Source: Zafaria cholistanensis (lineage in GTDB: Bacteria; Actinomycetota; Actinomycetes; Actinomycetales; Micrococcaceae). Taken from it: a stretch of 64,000 bases of DNA. The DNA lies in assembly GCF_008580665.1 (NCBI RefSeq), contig NZ_BKDJ01000006.1:128880-192879 (forward strand), read 5' to 3'. Positions 8,746-17,030 of the stretch are shown one piece after another; position 1 is the stretch's first letter; each line of letters opens with the position of its first letter. The position numbers and the translations under genes were made by a program. Under the pieces are notes generated by a model, which was not told where the DNA came from, searched no databases, and saw nothing but the letters and a program-made list of their open reading frames with translations.

Positions 8746-9642
8746 TTAGGCGTCGACGCGGCGCAGGCGGGACAGCGGGGCCAGCTCGCCCGGGAAGACG
8801 CGCTTGACGCCGTCGCCCAGGGCTTCCTCCAGGATGCGGATGTCGCGGATCAGCGCCTCGAAGCCCTTCGGCTCCAGCGAGGAGGCCTGGTCCGAGCCCC
8901 ACATGGTGCGGTCCAGGGTGATGTGGCGCTCCACCGTCACCGCGCCCAGGGCGACGGCGGCCAGGGAGATCTGCAGGCCGCGCTCGTGGCCGGAGTAGCC
9001 CACCGGCACCTGGTAGCGCTCGCGCAGGGTCTCGATGGTGCGCAGGTTCGCCTCCTCCGCGGGCAGCGGGTAGGTGGAGGTCGCGTGCATGAGGACCAGC
9101 CTATCCGTGCCGAGGGTTTCCACGGCGGTGTCGATCTGCTCAAGCGTGGACATGCCGGTGGAGAGGATGATCGGCTTGCCGGTCTCGGCGAGCGCCCGCA
9201 GCAGGTCCAGGTCGGTGACCGAGGCGGAGGCGACCTTGTGGGTCAGCGCTCCCTGGGCCTCCATGAACTCCACGGAGGGCACATCCCACGGGGAAGCGAA
9301 GCAGTGCAGGCCCTGGGCGGCCGCGTAGGACATCAGCTCCTTGTACTGCTCGGCGCCGAACTCGACGCGGTAGCGGTAGTCCAGGTAGGTCATCTCGCCC
9401 CACGGGGTGGAGCGGATCTTGTCCCGCATGTCCATCGGGGTGGAGATGTCCGGGGTGCGCTTCTGGAACTTGACGGCGTTGGCGCCGGCCGCCGCGGAGA
9501 CGTCGATCAGCTGCTTGGCGATGTCCATGTCGCCGTTGTGGTTGATGCCGATCTCGCCGATGACGTAGACGGACTGGCCCGGGCCGACCTTGAAGTCGCC
9601 GATGCTGACGGGTGCGATGTCGGTGATGGCTGCGGTGGTCAT
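8746..9642 (-). CDS. neuB: N-acetylneuraminate synthase family protein without SAF domain
   Basis: Condenses PEP with ManNAc or a related (possibly phosphorylated) hexose to make a nine-carbon nonulosonic acid. The 298-residue protein contains the NeuB TIM barrel: VIGEIGINHNGDMDIAKQLI, NAVKFQKR, HCFASPWDVPSVEF, HKVASASVTDLDLL, ILSTGMSTLEQID, GYSGHERG and VERHITLDRTM, including both histidines that bind the metal in characterised NeuB. It ends ELAPLSRLRRVDA directly after the barrel, so the C-terminal SAF (antifreeze-like) domain of about 60 residues found in Neisseria and E. coli NeuB is absent. The usual GPDH motif reads GSDQASSLEP. Start chosen at ATG 9642 (GAAAGGGG upstream). Seventeen bases separate it from the cytidylyltransferase gene. 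The exact product is uncertain. Confidence 0.88.
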   Translation of the reverse strand: MTTAAITDIAPVSIGDFKVGPGQSVYVIGEIGINHNGDMDIAKQLIDVSAAAGANAVKFQKRTPDISTPMDMRDKIRSTPWGEMTYLDYRYRVEFGAEQYKELMSYAAAQGLHCFASPWDVPSVEFMEAQGALTHKVASASVTDLDLLRALAETGKPIILSTGMSTLEQIDTAVETLGTDRLVLMHATSTYPLPAEEANLRTIETLRERYQVPVGYSGHERGLQISLAAVALGAVTVERHITLDRTMWGSDQASSLEPKGFEALIRDIRILEEALGDGVKRVFPGELAPLSRLRRVDA

Positions 9643-9658
9643 GCTGACCGCCCCTTTC

Positions 9659-10885
9659 TTAGTGGTGTTCGCCGGCGGTCGCGAGGACGCGCGGCTGTGG
9701 TTGTGCGGCGAGGATGCGCTCGCAGGCTTCGCGGACGGCCCCGTGGCCGCCCTTGGCGGACAGCACCAGTCGTGCCGCCGCGCGCGCTTCGGGCCGTGCG
9801 TCGGCGACCGCGAGCGGCCATCCGACGGTGGCCATGGCGCCGACGTCGTTGACGTCGTTGCCAAGGAAGGCGACCCGCTCCGGGTCCAGGCCCCGGGCGG
9901 AAATCCATTCGGCCAGCCGGGAGGCCTTGTCGTCGATGCCCTGCAGGACCTCGACGCCAAGCTTGCGTCCCCGCGCGGCAACGACCGGGTTCTTCTCCGT
10001 GGACAGGATCAGCAGCGGCACGCCGGCCCGGCGCAGCCGGGCCACGCCCATGCCGTCGCCGCGGTGCACGCGCACGTGCTCGGTCCCGTCCTCGGAGAGC
10101 AGGACGGCGTCGTCGGTGTGGACGCCGTCGAAGTCGGTGACCAGGGCGTCGACGTCGATGCCGGCCCCGCCCGGGGCCGCTTCCTCCCGGCGCGCCGCCA
10201 GGGCGGTCACCAGGTCCAGGTCCTCGGGCGAGTCGATCTCGACCGAGTGCTCCGGCGGGACCACGTGCAGTCGCAGCTGGCCGAAGAAACGGTGCCCGTG
10301 CCGGCGGAACCCCTCGGTGCGCAGCGCGTAGAACGCGCCGGTTTCGCGGTACTGGGGTTCGCGGTCCTGGCGGCGGGGACGGTGCGCGGCGTCATGCCCG
10401 ACGGCGGCAACCCGGCCGTCCGGGCCCACGGTCCACAGGAACGCGTGGCTTTCGGCGACGCTGAAGCACACGTCGGCACCCCCGGCGAGGACCTCCGTGA
10501 CCGCGGCGTCCAGGTCCGCGGGGTCGATGAAGGGGGAGGTGCACTGCAGCAGGACCACCACCTCGGGATCCTCGCCCGCCTGGGTGCGGTGCGCGTCCAG
10601 GGCGTGCAGGACCGCGGATTCGCTGGTGGCCAGGTCCCCGGAGAGTTCGGCGGGGCGGTCCACGGCCTGGGCGCCGCAGCGCAGCGCCTCCGCGCGGATT
10701 CCCGGGTGGTCGGTGCTGACCACCACATCGGTTACGGAGGGGGCGCAGAGCGCGGCGTCGACGGCCCGGGCCACCAGCGATCGCCCGGCCACGGGCCGGA
10801 GGTTTTTGAGGGGGATTCCCTTGGATCCGCCGCGGGCTGGAATCACCACGAGGACCCGGGATTTCTTGCTCTTGCTCACCCCCAA
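9659..10885 (-). CDS. neuA: Acylneuraminate cytidylyltransferase fused to HAD (KdsC-like) phosphatase
   Basis: First gene of the nonulosonic-acid operon, 408 residues with two domains. Residues 10-230 are a CMP-sialic acid synthetase: VVIPARGGSKGIPLKN (CTP-binding loop), STDHPGIRAEA, VVLLQCTSPF, YRETGAFYALR and the metal site VEIDSPEDLDL. Residues 245-408 are a C0-type HAD domain with every catalytic element: motif I VTDFDGVHTDD (D251, D253), motif II ILSTE, K320, and motif IV LGNDVNDVGAM. It could therefore both dephosphorylate a nonulosonic acid-9-phosphate and activate the free sugar with CTP. The same order is seen in vertebrate CMAS. The start is TTG at 10885 or GTG at 10879; neither has a clear ribosome site, which suggests a leaderless message. 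Confidence 0.9.
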   Translation of the reverse strand: MGVSKSKKSRVLVVIPARGGSKGIPLKNLRPVAGRSLVARAVDAALCAPSVTDVVVSTDHPGIRAEALRCGAQAVDRPAELSGDLATSESAVLHALDAHRTQAGEDPEVVVLLQCTSPFIDPADLDAAVTEVLAGGADVCFSVAESHAFLWTVGPDGRVAAVGHDAAHRPRRQDREPQYRETGAFYALRTEGFRRHGHRFFGQLRLHVVPPEHSVEIDSPEDLDLVTALAARREEAAPGGAGIDVDALVTDFDGVHTDDAVLLSEDGTEHVRVHRGDGMGVARLRRAGVPLLILSTEKNPVVAARGRKLGVEVLQGIDDKASRLAEWISARGLDPERVAFLGNDVNDVGAMATVGWPLAVADARPEARAAARLVLSAKGGHGAVREACERILAAQPQPRVLATAGEHH

Positions 10886-11076
10886 GACGGTACGGAGCAG
10901 CTGTTAAGGGGCCGGGAAGGGCGGGTGAACGGCCGGTGATGGGCCGAAGACGCTTTGGCGTCCCGCACGTCCCGCCGGCGCCGCACGCTCCGAAGGAGCC
11001 GGCGCCCGCGGACGGGCGGGTTCCGCCGGGCCCGGACCCTTCGGTTGGGCGCCCCCCAGCGGATAGGCTCGAACCT

Positions 11077-12699
11077 ATGGAGCCTCATCCCCCCGGGCCG
11101 CCGGCGCGCCCGTCCGGCCGGCCGGTGCGCATCACCGCGCCCACGCGCAACGACCCGCTGCTGCGCCGGCTGGCGGAAGTGGCCGGGGGGCCGCTGGGCC
11201 GCCACGCGGATCCGGGGCGGGTAAACCCCGGATTCTGGAGCCTTGAACGGGTGCTGATCGCGATGACCGTCGTCGCGGCGATCCTGGCCGTGCTGGCCAA
11301 GAACGCCTGCCGGGTGAACGGCTGGGGCGGCACCGGCTCCTTCGCGTGGGGCTGCTATTCGGACTGGCCCTCGCTGTTCACCGGCCGCGGCTTCGCCGGG
11401 AACCCGTGGGCGGCTTTCGCTCCCGGCGCCGAGTTCGAATACCCCGTCCTGATGGGGGCGGTGGCGGGCCTGATCGCCTGGCTCGTCCCGCCGGATGCCG
11501 GGAACCGGGCCCTGGTGTTCTTCGATCTCAACGTGCTCGCCGTCGTCGGGCTCTGGCTGGCGGCAGTGATCGCGACGGCGCGCAGCGCCGGACGCAGGCC
11601 CTGGGATGCGGCCATGGTGGCACTGGCTCCCGGCATCATCCTGGCCTCCACCATCAACTGGGACATGTGGGCGGTGGCGCTGCTGGCGCTGGCCGTGCTG
11701 GCGTGGTCGCGGGACAAGCCGCTGCTTGCCGGGGTCCTGGTGGGGCTGGGCACCGCCATGAAGCTTTATCCCGTGCTGTTCTTCGGTGCCGTCGCCGTGC
11801 TGGCCCTGCGCACCGGGCGCTGGCGCCCGCTGGCGCTCAGCGGCGCCGGGGCCGCGGGGGCCTGGGGGGCCGTGAACCTGCCGTTCGCGCTGGCGAACTT
11901 TGAGGCGTGGGCGTACTTCTTCGAATTCACGCGGGACCGTGAGGCCGGCTGGTCCTCGCTGTGGAACGCCTGGAACACCCTGGCCGCCGCTCTCCCCGGC
12001 GCCCCCCGTTTCGACGCCGCAAGCATCAACGCAGCCGGGTTCTGGCTTTTCGCCGCAAGCTGCGCGGGCATCGCGGCGCTGGGGCTGCTGGCCCCGCGGC
12101 GCCCGCGCTTCGCGCAGCTGCTGTTCCTGGTGGTCGCCAGCTTCATCCTGTTCAACAAGGTGTACTCGCCGCAGTTCGTGGTGTGGCTGGTGCCGCTGGC
12201 CGTGCTTGCCTGGCCGCGCTGGCGGGACTTCCTGGCCTGGCAGCTGGTGGAGGCCCTGCACTTCTGGGCCATCTGGATGCACCTCTACGCGATCACCGCG
12301 GACATCAAGCCCCAGCACACCTTTCCCGAATCCTTCTACGTCCTGGCCGTCTTTGGACACATGGCCGCGACCGGGTACCTGATGTACCGGGTGGTGCGCA
12401 GCATGATGGATCCGGAGCGGGATCCGGTGCGCCGGGTCGGCCAGGAGGACCCCCAGGCCGGTCCTTTCGCGGGGGCCCCCGACCGGTTCACGCTGCGTTG
12501 GCCGCGGGCCTCCGAAGCGGTCCGCGCTGCCCGCGCCGGCACCGCGCGCGGACGGCGTTTTGCCCAGCCGCCGTTCGATCCCTCCACTGAACCACCCACT
12601 GGCCCGCCTGCCGGCCCGAACTCCGCCCCGCCCGGCCCACCGGCCGCCGGGGCCGGATCCGGCGTTCCGGGCGCGGGGAACGGAGCCCGCAATGGCTGA
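11077..12699 (+). CDS. Polytopic membrane glycosyltransferase-like protein (GT87/DUF2029 type)
   Basis: A 540-residue polytopic membrane protein with about ten hydrophobic segments between residues 60 and 430 and a proline-rich cytosolic C-terminal tail. Family features include a periplasmic-type loop GRGFAGNPWAAFAPGAEFEYPVL, INWDMWAVALLALAV, LGTAMKLYPVLFF and FNKVYSPQFVVWLVPL. These match the DUF2029/GT87 group, whose mycobacterial members are polyprenyl-phosphomannose-dependent mannosyltransferases; the donor here is unproven. ATG 11077 was chosen: TAGGCT sits at a -10 distance for a leaderless start, and upstream codons are low-complexity. The 3' end overlaps the next gene by 8 bases. The tail is alternating Pro/Gly/Ala and likely disordered. 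Confidence 0.78.
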   Translation: MEPHPPGPPARPSGRPVRITAPTRNDPLLRRLAEVAGGPLGRHADPGRVNPGFWSLERVLIAMTVVAAILAVLAKNACRVNGWGGTGSFAWGCYSDWPSLFTGRGFAGNPWAAFAPGAEFEYPVLMGAVAGLIAWLVPPDAGNRALVFFDLNVLAVVGLWLAAVIATARSAGRRPWDAAMVALAPGIILASTINWDMWAVALLALAVLAWSRDKPLLAGVLVGLGTAMKLYPVLFFGAVAVLALRTGRWRPLALSGAGAAGAWGAVNLPFALANFEAWAYFFEFTRDREAGWSSLWNAWNTLAAALPGAPRFDAASINAAGFWLFAASCAGIAALGLLAPRRPRFAQLLFLVVASFILFNKVYSPQFVVWLVPLAVLAWPRWRDFLAWQLVEALHFWAIWMHLYAITADIKPQHTFPESFYVLAVFGHMAATGYLMYRVVRSMMDPERDPVRRVGQEDPQAGPFAGAPDRFTLRWPRASEAVRAARAGTARGRRFAQPPFDPSTEPPTGPPAGPNSAPPGPPAAGAGSGVPGAGNGARNG

Positions 12700-14236
12700 T
12701 GCCGCCGTCGTCGGATCCGGACCCAACGGCCTCGCGGCCGCGGTCACCCTGGCCCGGGCCGGGCTGTCGGTACGCGTCTACGAGGCCGAGGACAGCATCG
12801 GCGGCGGTTCCCGAACGCTGGAGCTGGGCCTGCCGGGGCACCGGCACGACATCGGCGCCGCCGTCCACCCCATGGCGCTGGCGTCCCCGTTCTTCCGCGA
12901 AATCGGACTGGCCGACCGGGTGGACTTCATAGTACCGGAGGTCTCCTACGCGCACCCGCTGCCGGACGGGCGAACCGGCCTGGCCTGGCGCGACCTGGAG
13001 CGCACGGCCGAGGGGCTGGGTTCTGCCGGGCCCGCCTATGAGCGGCTGTTTGGACCACTGGTCCGCGCCTACGGCTCCGTCACGGACCTGGTGCTGCACC
13101 CGCTGCTGCGGATGCCGCACGGCCTGGACGGACTGGGCGCCACCGCCGCGTTCGGTGTGCGGGCGGCCGCACTGTCCGTGCCCGCCCCGGTCCTGAACTC
13201 CGCCGCCGGGATGCTGCCGCCGCTTCTGGGAGGCGCCGGCTGGGGAGGTGCGGGCGGGAAGGATGTGGAGGCGATGGCCGCGCTGCTGGCCGGGGTGCGG
13301 GCCCACAACGCCGGCGGGGGTGCCGGGCCCGCGGCAAACGGAGCCGCCCTGGTGCTCGGCACCGCAGCGCATGCGACCGGCTGGCCGATCCCGCTGGGCG
13401 GATCGCAGGCGATCCCCAACGCGCTGGCCATGGACCTGATAGACCACGGCGGGCGGATCGAAACCGGGCGGCGCGTGGAGCGGATCGCGGACCTGGAGGA
13501 GGAGCTGGTGTTCTGCGACACCTCGCCCGAGGACCTGGCCCGAATCGCCGGGGCCGTCCTGCCCGAGGGCTACCGGAACCGGCTCCTCGCCACCCGGCGC
13601 GGGCCCGGGTCCTGCGTGGTGCACTACGTGCTGGACGGGCCGGTCCCGTGGCGGGACCCGGACATCGCGCTCGCCGGGACGGTCCACCTGGGCGGCACCG
13701 CGGCGGACATCCGGCGGTGGGAGCTGGACCAGCGCGGCCCGGGAAGCCGGCGCGGCGCCGGAGGTCGGGGCCGCCGGGCCGGGGCCGGATCCGGGCCGGG
13801 AATCGGCGGCGGGCACGGCCCCTACGTGATCGTGTCCCAGCCGAGCCTGTTCGACCCTTCCCGCGCCCCAGCGGGCCACCACGTCCTGTGGGCCTACTGC
13901 CACGTTCCGTTCGGCAGCCCCGCCGACATGACGGAGGCGATCACAGCCCAACTGGAGGCAGCGGCACCGGGGTTCCGGGACACGGTCGTGCACTCGGAGG
14001 CGATGACCGCCCCCGGGTTGCAGGCGCGCAACGCGAATCTGGTGGGCGGGGACATCTCCGGGGGCGCCGTGGACCTGGCGGGGATGCTGAGCCGGCCGGT
14101 GCTGGCGGCCTCGCCCTGGCGGACCCCGGCGCGCGGGCTCTACCTGTGTTCCAGCTCCACCCCGCCGGGGCCGGCCGTGCACGGGATGTGCGGGCACCTG
14201 GCCGCGCGGACGGCGCTGAAGGACCTCGCCGGCTGA
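12692..14236 (+). CDS. FAD-dependent oxidoreductase of the phytoene desaturase/amine oxidase type
   Basis: A 514-residue flavoprotein. The N-terminus MADAAVVGSGPNGLAAAVTL is a perfect FAD dinucleotide-binding motif, followed by VYEAEDSIGGGSRT and the second FAD motif GHRHDIGAAVHPMALASPFF. WPIPLGGSQAIPNALAMDLI matches the CrtI-like 'P.GG...l..aL' motif, and GLYLCSSSTPPGPAVHGMCG is the C-terminal FAD contact. Residues 385-410 are a Gly/Arg-rich insertion (RGPGSRRGAGGRGRRAG) unlike the rest. The substrate is unknown; no carotenoid synthesis genes are adjacent, so phytoene desaturation should not be assumed. ATG 12692 overlaps the membrane protein by 8 bases, indicating coupling. Confidence 0.82.
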   Translation: MADAAVVGSGPNGLAAAVTLARAGLSVRVYEAEDSIGGGSRTLELGLPGHRHDIGAAVHPMALASPFFREIGLADRVDFIVPEVSYAHPLPDGRTGLAWRDLERTAEGLGSAGPAYERLFGPLVRAYGSVTDLVLHPLLRMPHGLDGLGATAAFGVRAAALSVPAPVLNSAAGMLPPLLGGAGWGGAGGKDVEAMAALLAGVRAHNAGGGAGPAANGAALVLGTAAHATGWPIPLGGSQAIPNALAMDLIDHGGRIETGRRVERIADLEEELVFCDTSPEDLARIAGAVLPEGYRNRLLATRRGPGSCVVHYVLDGPVPWRDPDIALAGTVHLGGTAADIRRWELDQRGPGSRRGAGGRGRRAGAGSGPGIGGGHGPYVIVSQPSLFDPSRAPAGHHVLWAYCHVPFGSPADMTEAITAQLEAAAPGFRDTVVHSEAMTAPGLQARNANLVGGDISGGAVDLAGMLSRPVLAASPWRTPARGLYLCSSSTPPGPAVHGMCGHLAARTALKDLAG

Positions 14237-14246
14237 GGCGTGGGCC

Positions 14247-15146
14247 CTATCCGATCGTGGCCAGGGCCCGGGGCACGCTCCGGATGCGGACCACGGTGTT
14301 GGCGGAGACTGACTTCACTTCGCCGTCCACCTGGTACGGCATCGGCTTGAGCGCGGTGAATTCGTAGCGGCTGACGCTGGGCTGGTCGCCCAGTCCCTTC
14401 GTCGTGGCGCGTGCGGCGAGCAGCAGGATCCGCCACTTGGGCATGTGGGGGAAGGTGATGACCTCGAACTTCCCGTCGCGGGGCTGCTCGTCGGCCTCGC
14501 TGAGCGTGGCGTACTTCGCCATTTCGGGGATGTTGGCGAAGATCAGGCTGTCGAGCTTGCGGCGCTTCCCGTTCTGCTCCTTGATTTCGAAGGGCTTGAA
14601 CTTCGAGAAGGTCCGCACCACCGTGACCATTTCCTTCAGCGAGCCCTTGCTGCCCTTTTCCAGGTCGACCGCCACCACCGGAGTGAGGCCAAAGCCGATG
14701 TAGGAGTGCGCATAGGCGCTGCCGGAGCCTTCCCCGCCCTCCGTCTCGATCCGCAGCAGGTCGATGTGGCGCACCTGGCCCCCGGCGATGGCCTCCTCCA
14801 GAGGCTGGGTGCCCACCGTGCGCTGGTGGTCGTTGGCGTTCCCGGCGGCCATGACCGCGCAGACGGCCTCCCGGTTGCCGCTTTGCATGACCCCGTTGAC
14901 CACCTCGTTGTAGCCGCCGTCGCCGCTGACCGACACAACCAGGACCCGGCCGCCGCCCGCGGCAGCCTCCCGCGCCAGGTCCACGGCGTGGCCGGCATGC
15001 TCGGTGGGCTGGAGCCGGATCTCCGCCGGGTAGGGAAGCAGTTCGCCCAGCCGGTCCCTCAGTTGTTCCGCAAGCTGGGGCGCGTTGCCCGTGCTGTTCG
15101 GGTTGAAAATGATGACGATCGATTCGAACCTGCGTGCAGCATCCAT
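14247..15146 (-). CDS. Diacylglycerol kinase catalytic-domain (DagK/YegS-like) protein
   Basis: A 299-residue soluble lipid-kinase-type protein. The N-terminal nucleotide domain begins IVIIFNPNSTGNA, corresponding to the NPxSG motif of the family, and the ATP-binding loop is VSVSGDGGYNEVVNG (residues 72-86). The canonical loop is GGDGT.NEV, so the first Gly is Ser and Thr is Gly-Tyr here. VMAAGNANDHQRTVG corresponds to the usual 'GT.ND.A' motif, again modified. The C-terminal beta domain is present (YQVDGEVKS, matching the 'DGE' motif). A lipid or lipid-like substrate is likely but specificity is unknown. It converges with the FAD oxidoreductase gene with 10 bases between stops. Confidence 0.8.
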   Translation of the reverse strand: MDAARRFESIVIIFNPNSTGNAPQLAEQLRDRLGELLPYPAEIRLQPTEHAGHAVDLAREAAAGGGRVLVVSVSGDGGYNEVVNGVMQSGNREAVCAVMAAGNANDHQRTVGTQPLEEAIAGGQVRHIDLLRIETEGGEGSGSAYAHSYIGFGLTPVVAVDLEKGSKGSLKEMVTVVRTFSKFKPFEIKEQNGKRRKLDSLIFANIPEMAKYATLSEADEQPRDGKFEVITFPHMPKWRILLLAARATTKGLGDQPSVSRYEFTALKPMPYQVDGEVKSVSANTVVRIRSVPRALATIG

Positions 15147-15190
15147 GTCGTGATCCTATGGTCTTCGGGCCGCGCGCGTCGCGTGCAGGC

Positions 15191-15610
15191 TCAGTCCTCG
15201 GGGCCCGTGCCGGCGTCGAACCGGTCCTCGTAGATCCGCTGGGCCTCGTCGAGCAGAGCGTCGGAAAGCCGGGCGACCGGGGTGACACCGGTCAGCAGGG
15301 GCTCGCAGTCCGGGCCCCGGGCGATGCAGTGCCCCCTTGCCACCCAGGCGTACCGGTCGGGGTTTTTGTCCTTGAGGTGCTTGTACTGGCAGAGCTGGCG
15401 CGCCAGCCAATCCTGCAGGGGGCGGGTCCACCACGACTCCGGGCGCAGGGGATTGACGGAAAGCCCCGGAAGTTCGATCCCGCTCTCGGTGTCCAGGCTC
15501 CCGCCGTCCCGGTCGGATTCGTAGCCTGCGGAGTACCTGACATAGAGGTCCGGCTCGCTGCGCACCAGGTCCTCCAGCTCGGCGATGGAGTGCAGGTGGG
15601 GAAGTGCCAT
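15191..15610 (-). CDS. DUF6098-like conserved hypothetical protein
   Basis: A 139-residue acidic soluble protein of unknown function. Characteristic stretches are VRYSAGYESDRDGGSLD, ESGIELPGLSVNPLRPESWW and WLARQLCQYKHL. The pattern looks like a family annotated DUF6098 that is common in soil Actinobacteria, but I cannot confirm it. No catalytic motif, signal peptide or membrane segment is visible. The start ATG at 15610 is preceded on the minus strand by GGAGGAAACC, a strong ribosome site. The gene lies 44 bases upstream of the DagK-like gene on the same strand and could be cotranscribed. Confidence 0.65.
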   Translation of the reverse strand: MALPHLHSIAELEDLVRSEPDLYVRYSAGYESDRDGGSLDTESGIELPGLSVNPLRPESWWTRPLQDWLARQLCQYKHLKDKNPDRYAWVARGHCIARGPDCEPLLTGVTPVARLSDALLDEAQRIYEDRFDAGTGPED

Positions 15611-15681
15611 CGTGGGTTTCCTCCAACTAGTGCGGAGCTTTGGGCTCCGCAGTGTATGACGCAGCCGAATTACCGCGCCAT

Positions 15682-15716
15682 CCCGGAGCCGCCCCGCCGC
15701 AGTGGGCGGCTCCGGG
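15682..15716 (-). terminator. Hairpin downstream of the YihY gene
   Basis: A perfect 13-bp GC stem (arms 15682-15694 and 15704-15716) with a 9-base loop lies 9 bases beyond the end of the YihY/BrkB gene on the minus strand. It has no U-run. A weaker dyad GGAGC/GCTCC occurs at about 15634-15650. Confidence 0.6.
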
Positions 15717-15724
15717 GAGCCCCG

Positions 15725-16783
15725 CTAGGGGTTCCGGCCTTGCTGTTCGCGCAGCTCCCGGCCTTCCGCGATGTCTTGTTGCTCCTTGTCGTGTTTCTTG
15801 TCGCTGGCCTTGGTGTCGCGGGGCGGCAACTGCAGGTTTTCCTCGGCCCTGATTCCGCCCTGGAGCTGCCGGCCCCGTTCCATTTCGGCATCGAATTCGG
15901 CTCCGAAGAGCAGCGAGATGTTCGCGATCCAGATCCAGAGCAGCAGCACGATCATGCCGCCAATGGTTCCGTAGGTCTTGTTGTAGTTGCCGAAGTTCGA
16001 GACGTAGAAGAAGAATCCCAGCGTCGCCAGGGCAAGCACGACCAGGGCGATGAGGGCCCCCAAGCTGATCCACCTGAATTTGGGCTGCCGGACGTTGGGG
16101 GTCGCGTAGTACAGCACAGCAATCAGGACGATGGCAAAGCCCAGCAGGACAGGCCACTTGGCGATGTTCCACACCGCCACAGTGGTCTGTCCCAGGCCCA
16201 CCGCGTCGCCGATGGCTTGGGCCAGCGGCCCGGAAACGACCAGGAGGATGGCCATGAGCATCGCGAGCAGGAGCAGCGCGACGGTGACCGCCAGCATGAC
16301 GGGGCGCAGCTTGTAGAAGGGCCGGCCCTCCTCGATCTCGTAGATTCGGTTCATGGCCCGGCCAAATGCCCCCACGTATCCCGAGGCGGACCAGATGGCG
16401 CCGGCGAGGCCGATGATGAACGTCAGGCCGGCGCCCGGGGCCGTGGCCAGCTGCTGGATCGGCGGGCGCAGCGTGTCCACGACGTCCGAACTGGCAACGC
16501 GTTCAAGGATCTGCAGCAGCAGCTGCGTGGTCTGCTCGGCCTGGCCAACGATGCCGAGCAGGGACATCATGGCCAGGAGCGCCGGGAACAGGGAGAGGAC
16601 GCCGAAGAAGGTCAGTGCGGCCGCCAGGTCCGTGCAGTGGTCCCCGGAGAATTCGCGGATGGTCCGCCTGAGAATGTACTTCCACGAGGGTTTTTCGATC
16701 TGGGCGGGCGTGTCCGGCTTCCGGCCGTCCTCGGGGCCGGGCGTGGTGCGCGTGTCTTGTGAAGAAGAATCACTGCTTGGCAT
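15725..16783 (-). CDS. YihY/virulence factor BrkB family membrane protein
   Basis: A 352-residue inner-membrane protein with six hydrophobic helices (about residues 50-290). The family opening is complete: CTDLAAALTFFGVLSLFPAL, followed by GLAGAIWSASGYVGAFGRAMNRIY and PNVRQPKFRWISLGAL. Function in most bacteria is unresolved; annotation as ribonuclease BN is historic and not supported. Both tails are hydrophilic: the N-terminus is Ser/Pro-rich and the C-terminus is highly charged (KASDKKHDKEQQDIAEGREL). The minus-strand start at 16783 has GGGAGG upstream. The 247-bp gap to the divergent gene at 17031 holds a palindrome GGTCCGCGGACC at about 16810. Confidence 0.9.
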   Translation of the reverse strand: MPSSDSSSQDTRTTPGPEDGRKPDTPAQIEKPSWKYILRRTIREFSGDHCTDLAAALTFFGVLSLFPALLAMMSLLGIVGQAEQTTQLLLQILERVASSDVVDTLRPPIQQLATAPGAGLTFIIGLAGAIWSASGYVGAFGRAMNRIYEIEEGRPFYKLRPVMLAVTVALLLLAMLMAILLVVSGPLAQAIGDAVGLGQTTVAVWNIAKWPVLLGFAIVLIAVLYYATPNVRQPKFRWISLGALIALVVLALATLGFFFYVSNFGNYNKTYGTIGGMIVLLLWIWIANISLLFGAEFDAEMERGRQLQGGIRAEENLQLPPRDTKASDKKHDKEQQDIAEGRELREQQGRNP

Positions 16784-17030
16784 GGGAGCCTCCCAGGGTC
16801 GCTCTTGATGGTCCGCGGACCAGTCCTTGGCCGGTCCGCGCTCGCTGGCACGATTCCCCGCCTAGCGTAGCGGGGATACGGGACATCTCCACCCTGTTGG
16901 GGCCCCGAAATGCGGTGGCGGGAGCCGGTACCCCACACGCCCAGGCCCCCACCAGGGCCCGCTCGTAGTGTGGAAGAAGGCGCGTGGAAGGCGATGACAG
17001 AATGACGGCGGGCGGGAAGGAGGACAGGGT

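Noticed and set aside
10876..14197. Long minus-strand open frames opposite the GT87-like and FAD oxidoreductase genes
   Set aside because: Composition is Arg/Pro/His-rich without family motifs, while the plus strand carries recognised domains throughout.
12692..14236. Carotenoid phytoene desaturase (crtI)
   Set aside because: The FAD-binding motifs fit, but there are no crtB, crtE or other carotenoid genes nearby and the middle domain is not diagnostic, so only a general oxidoreductase call is made.
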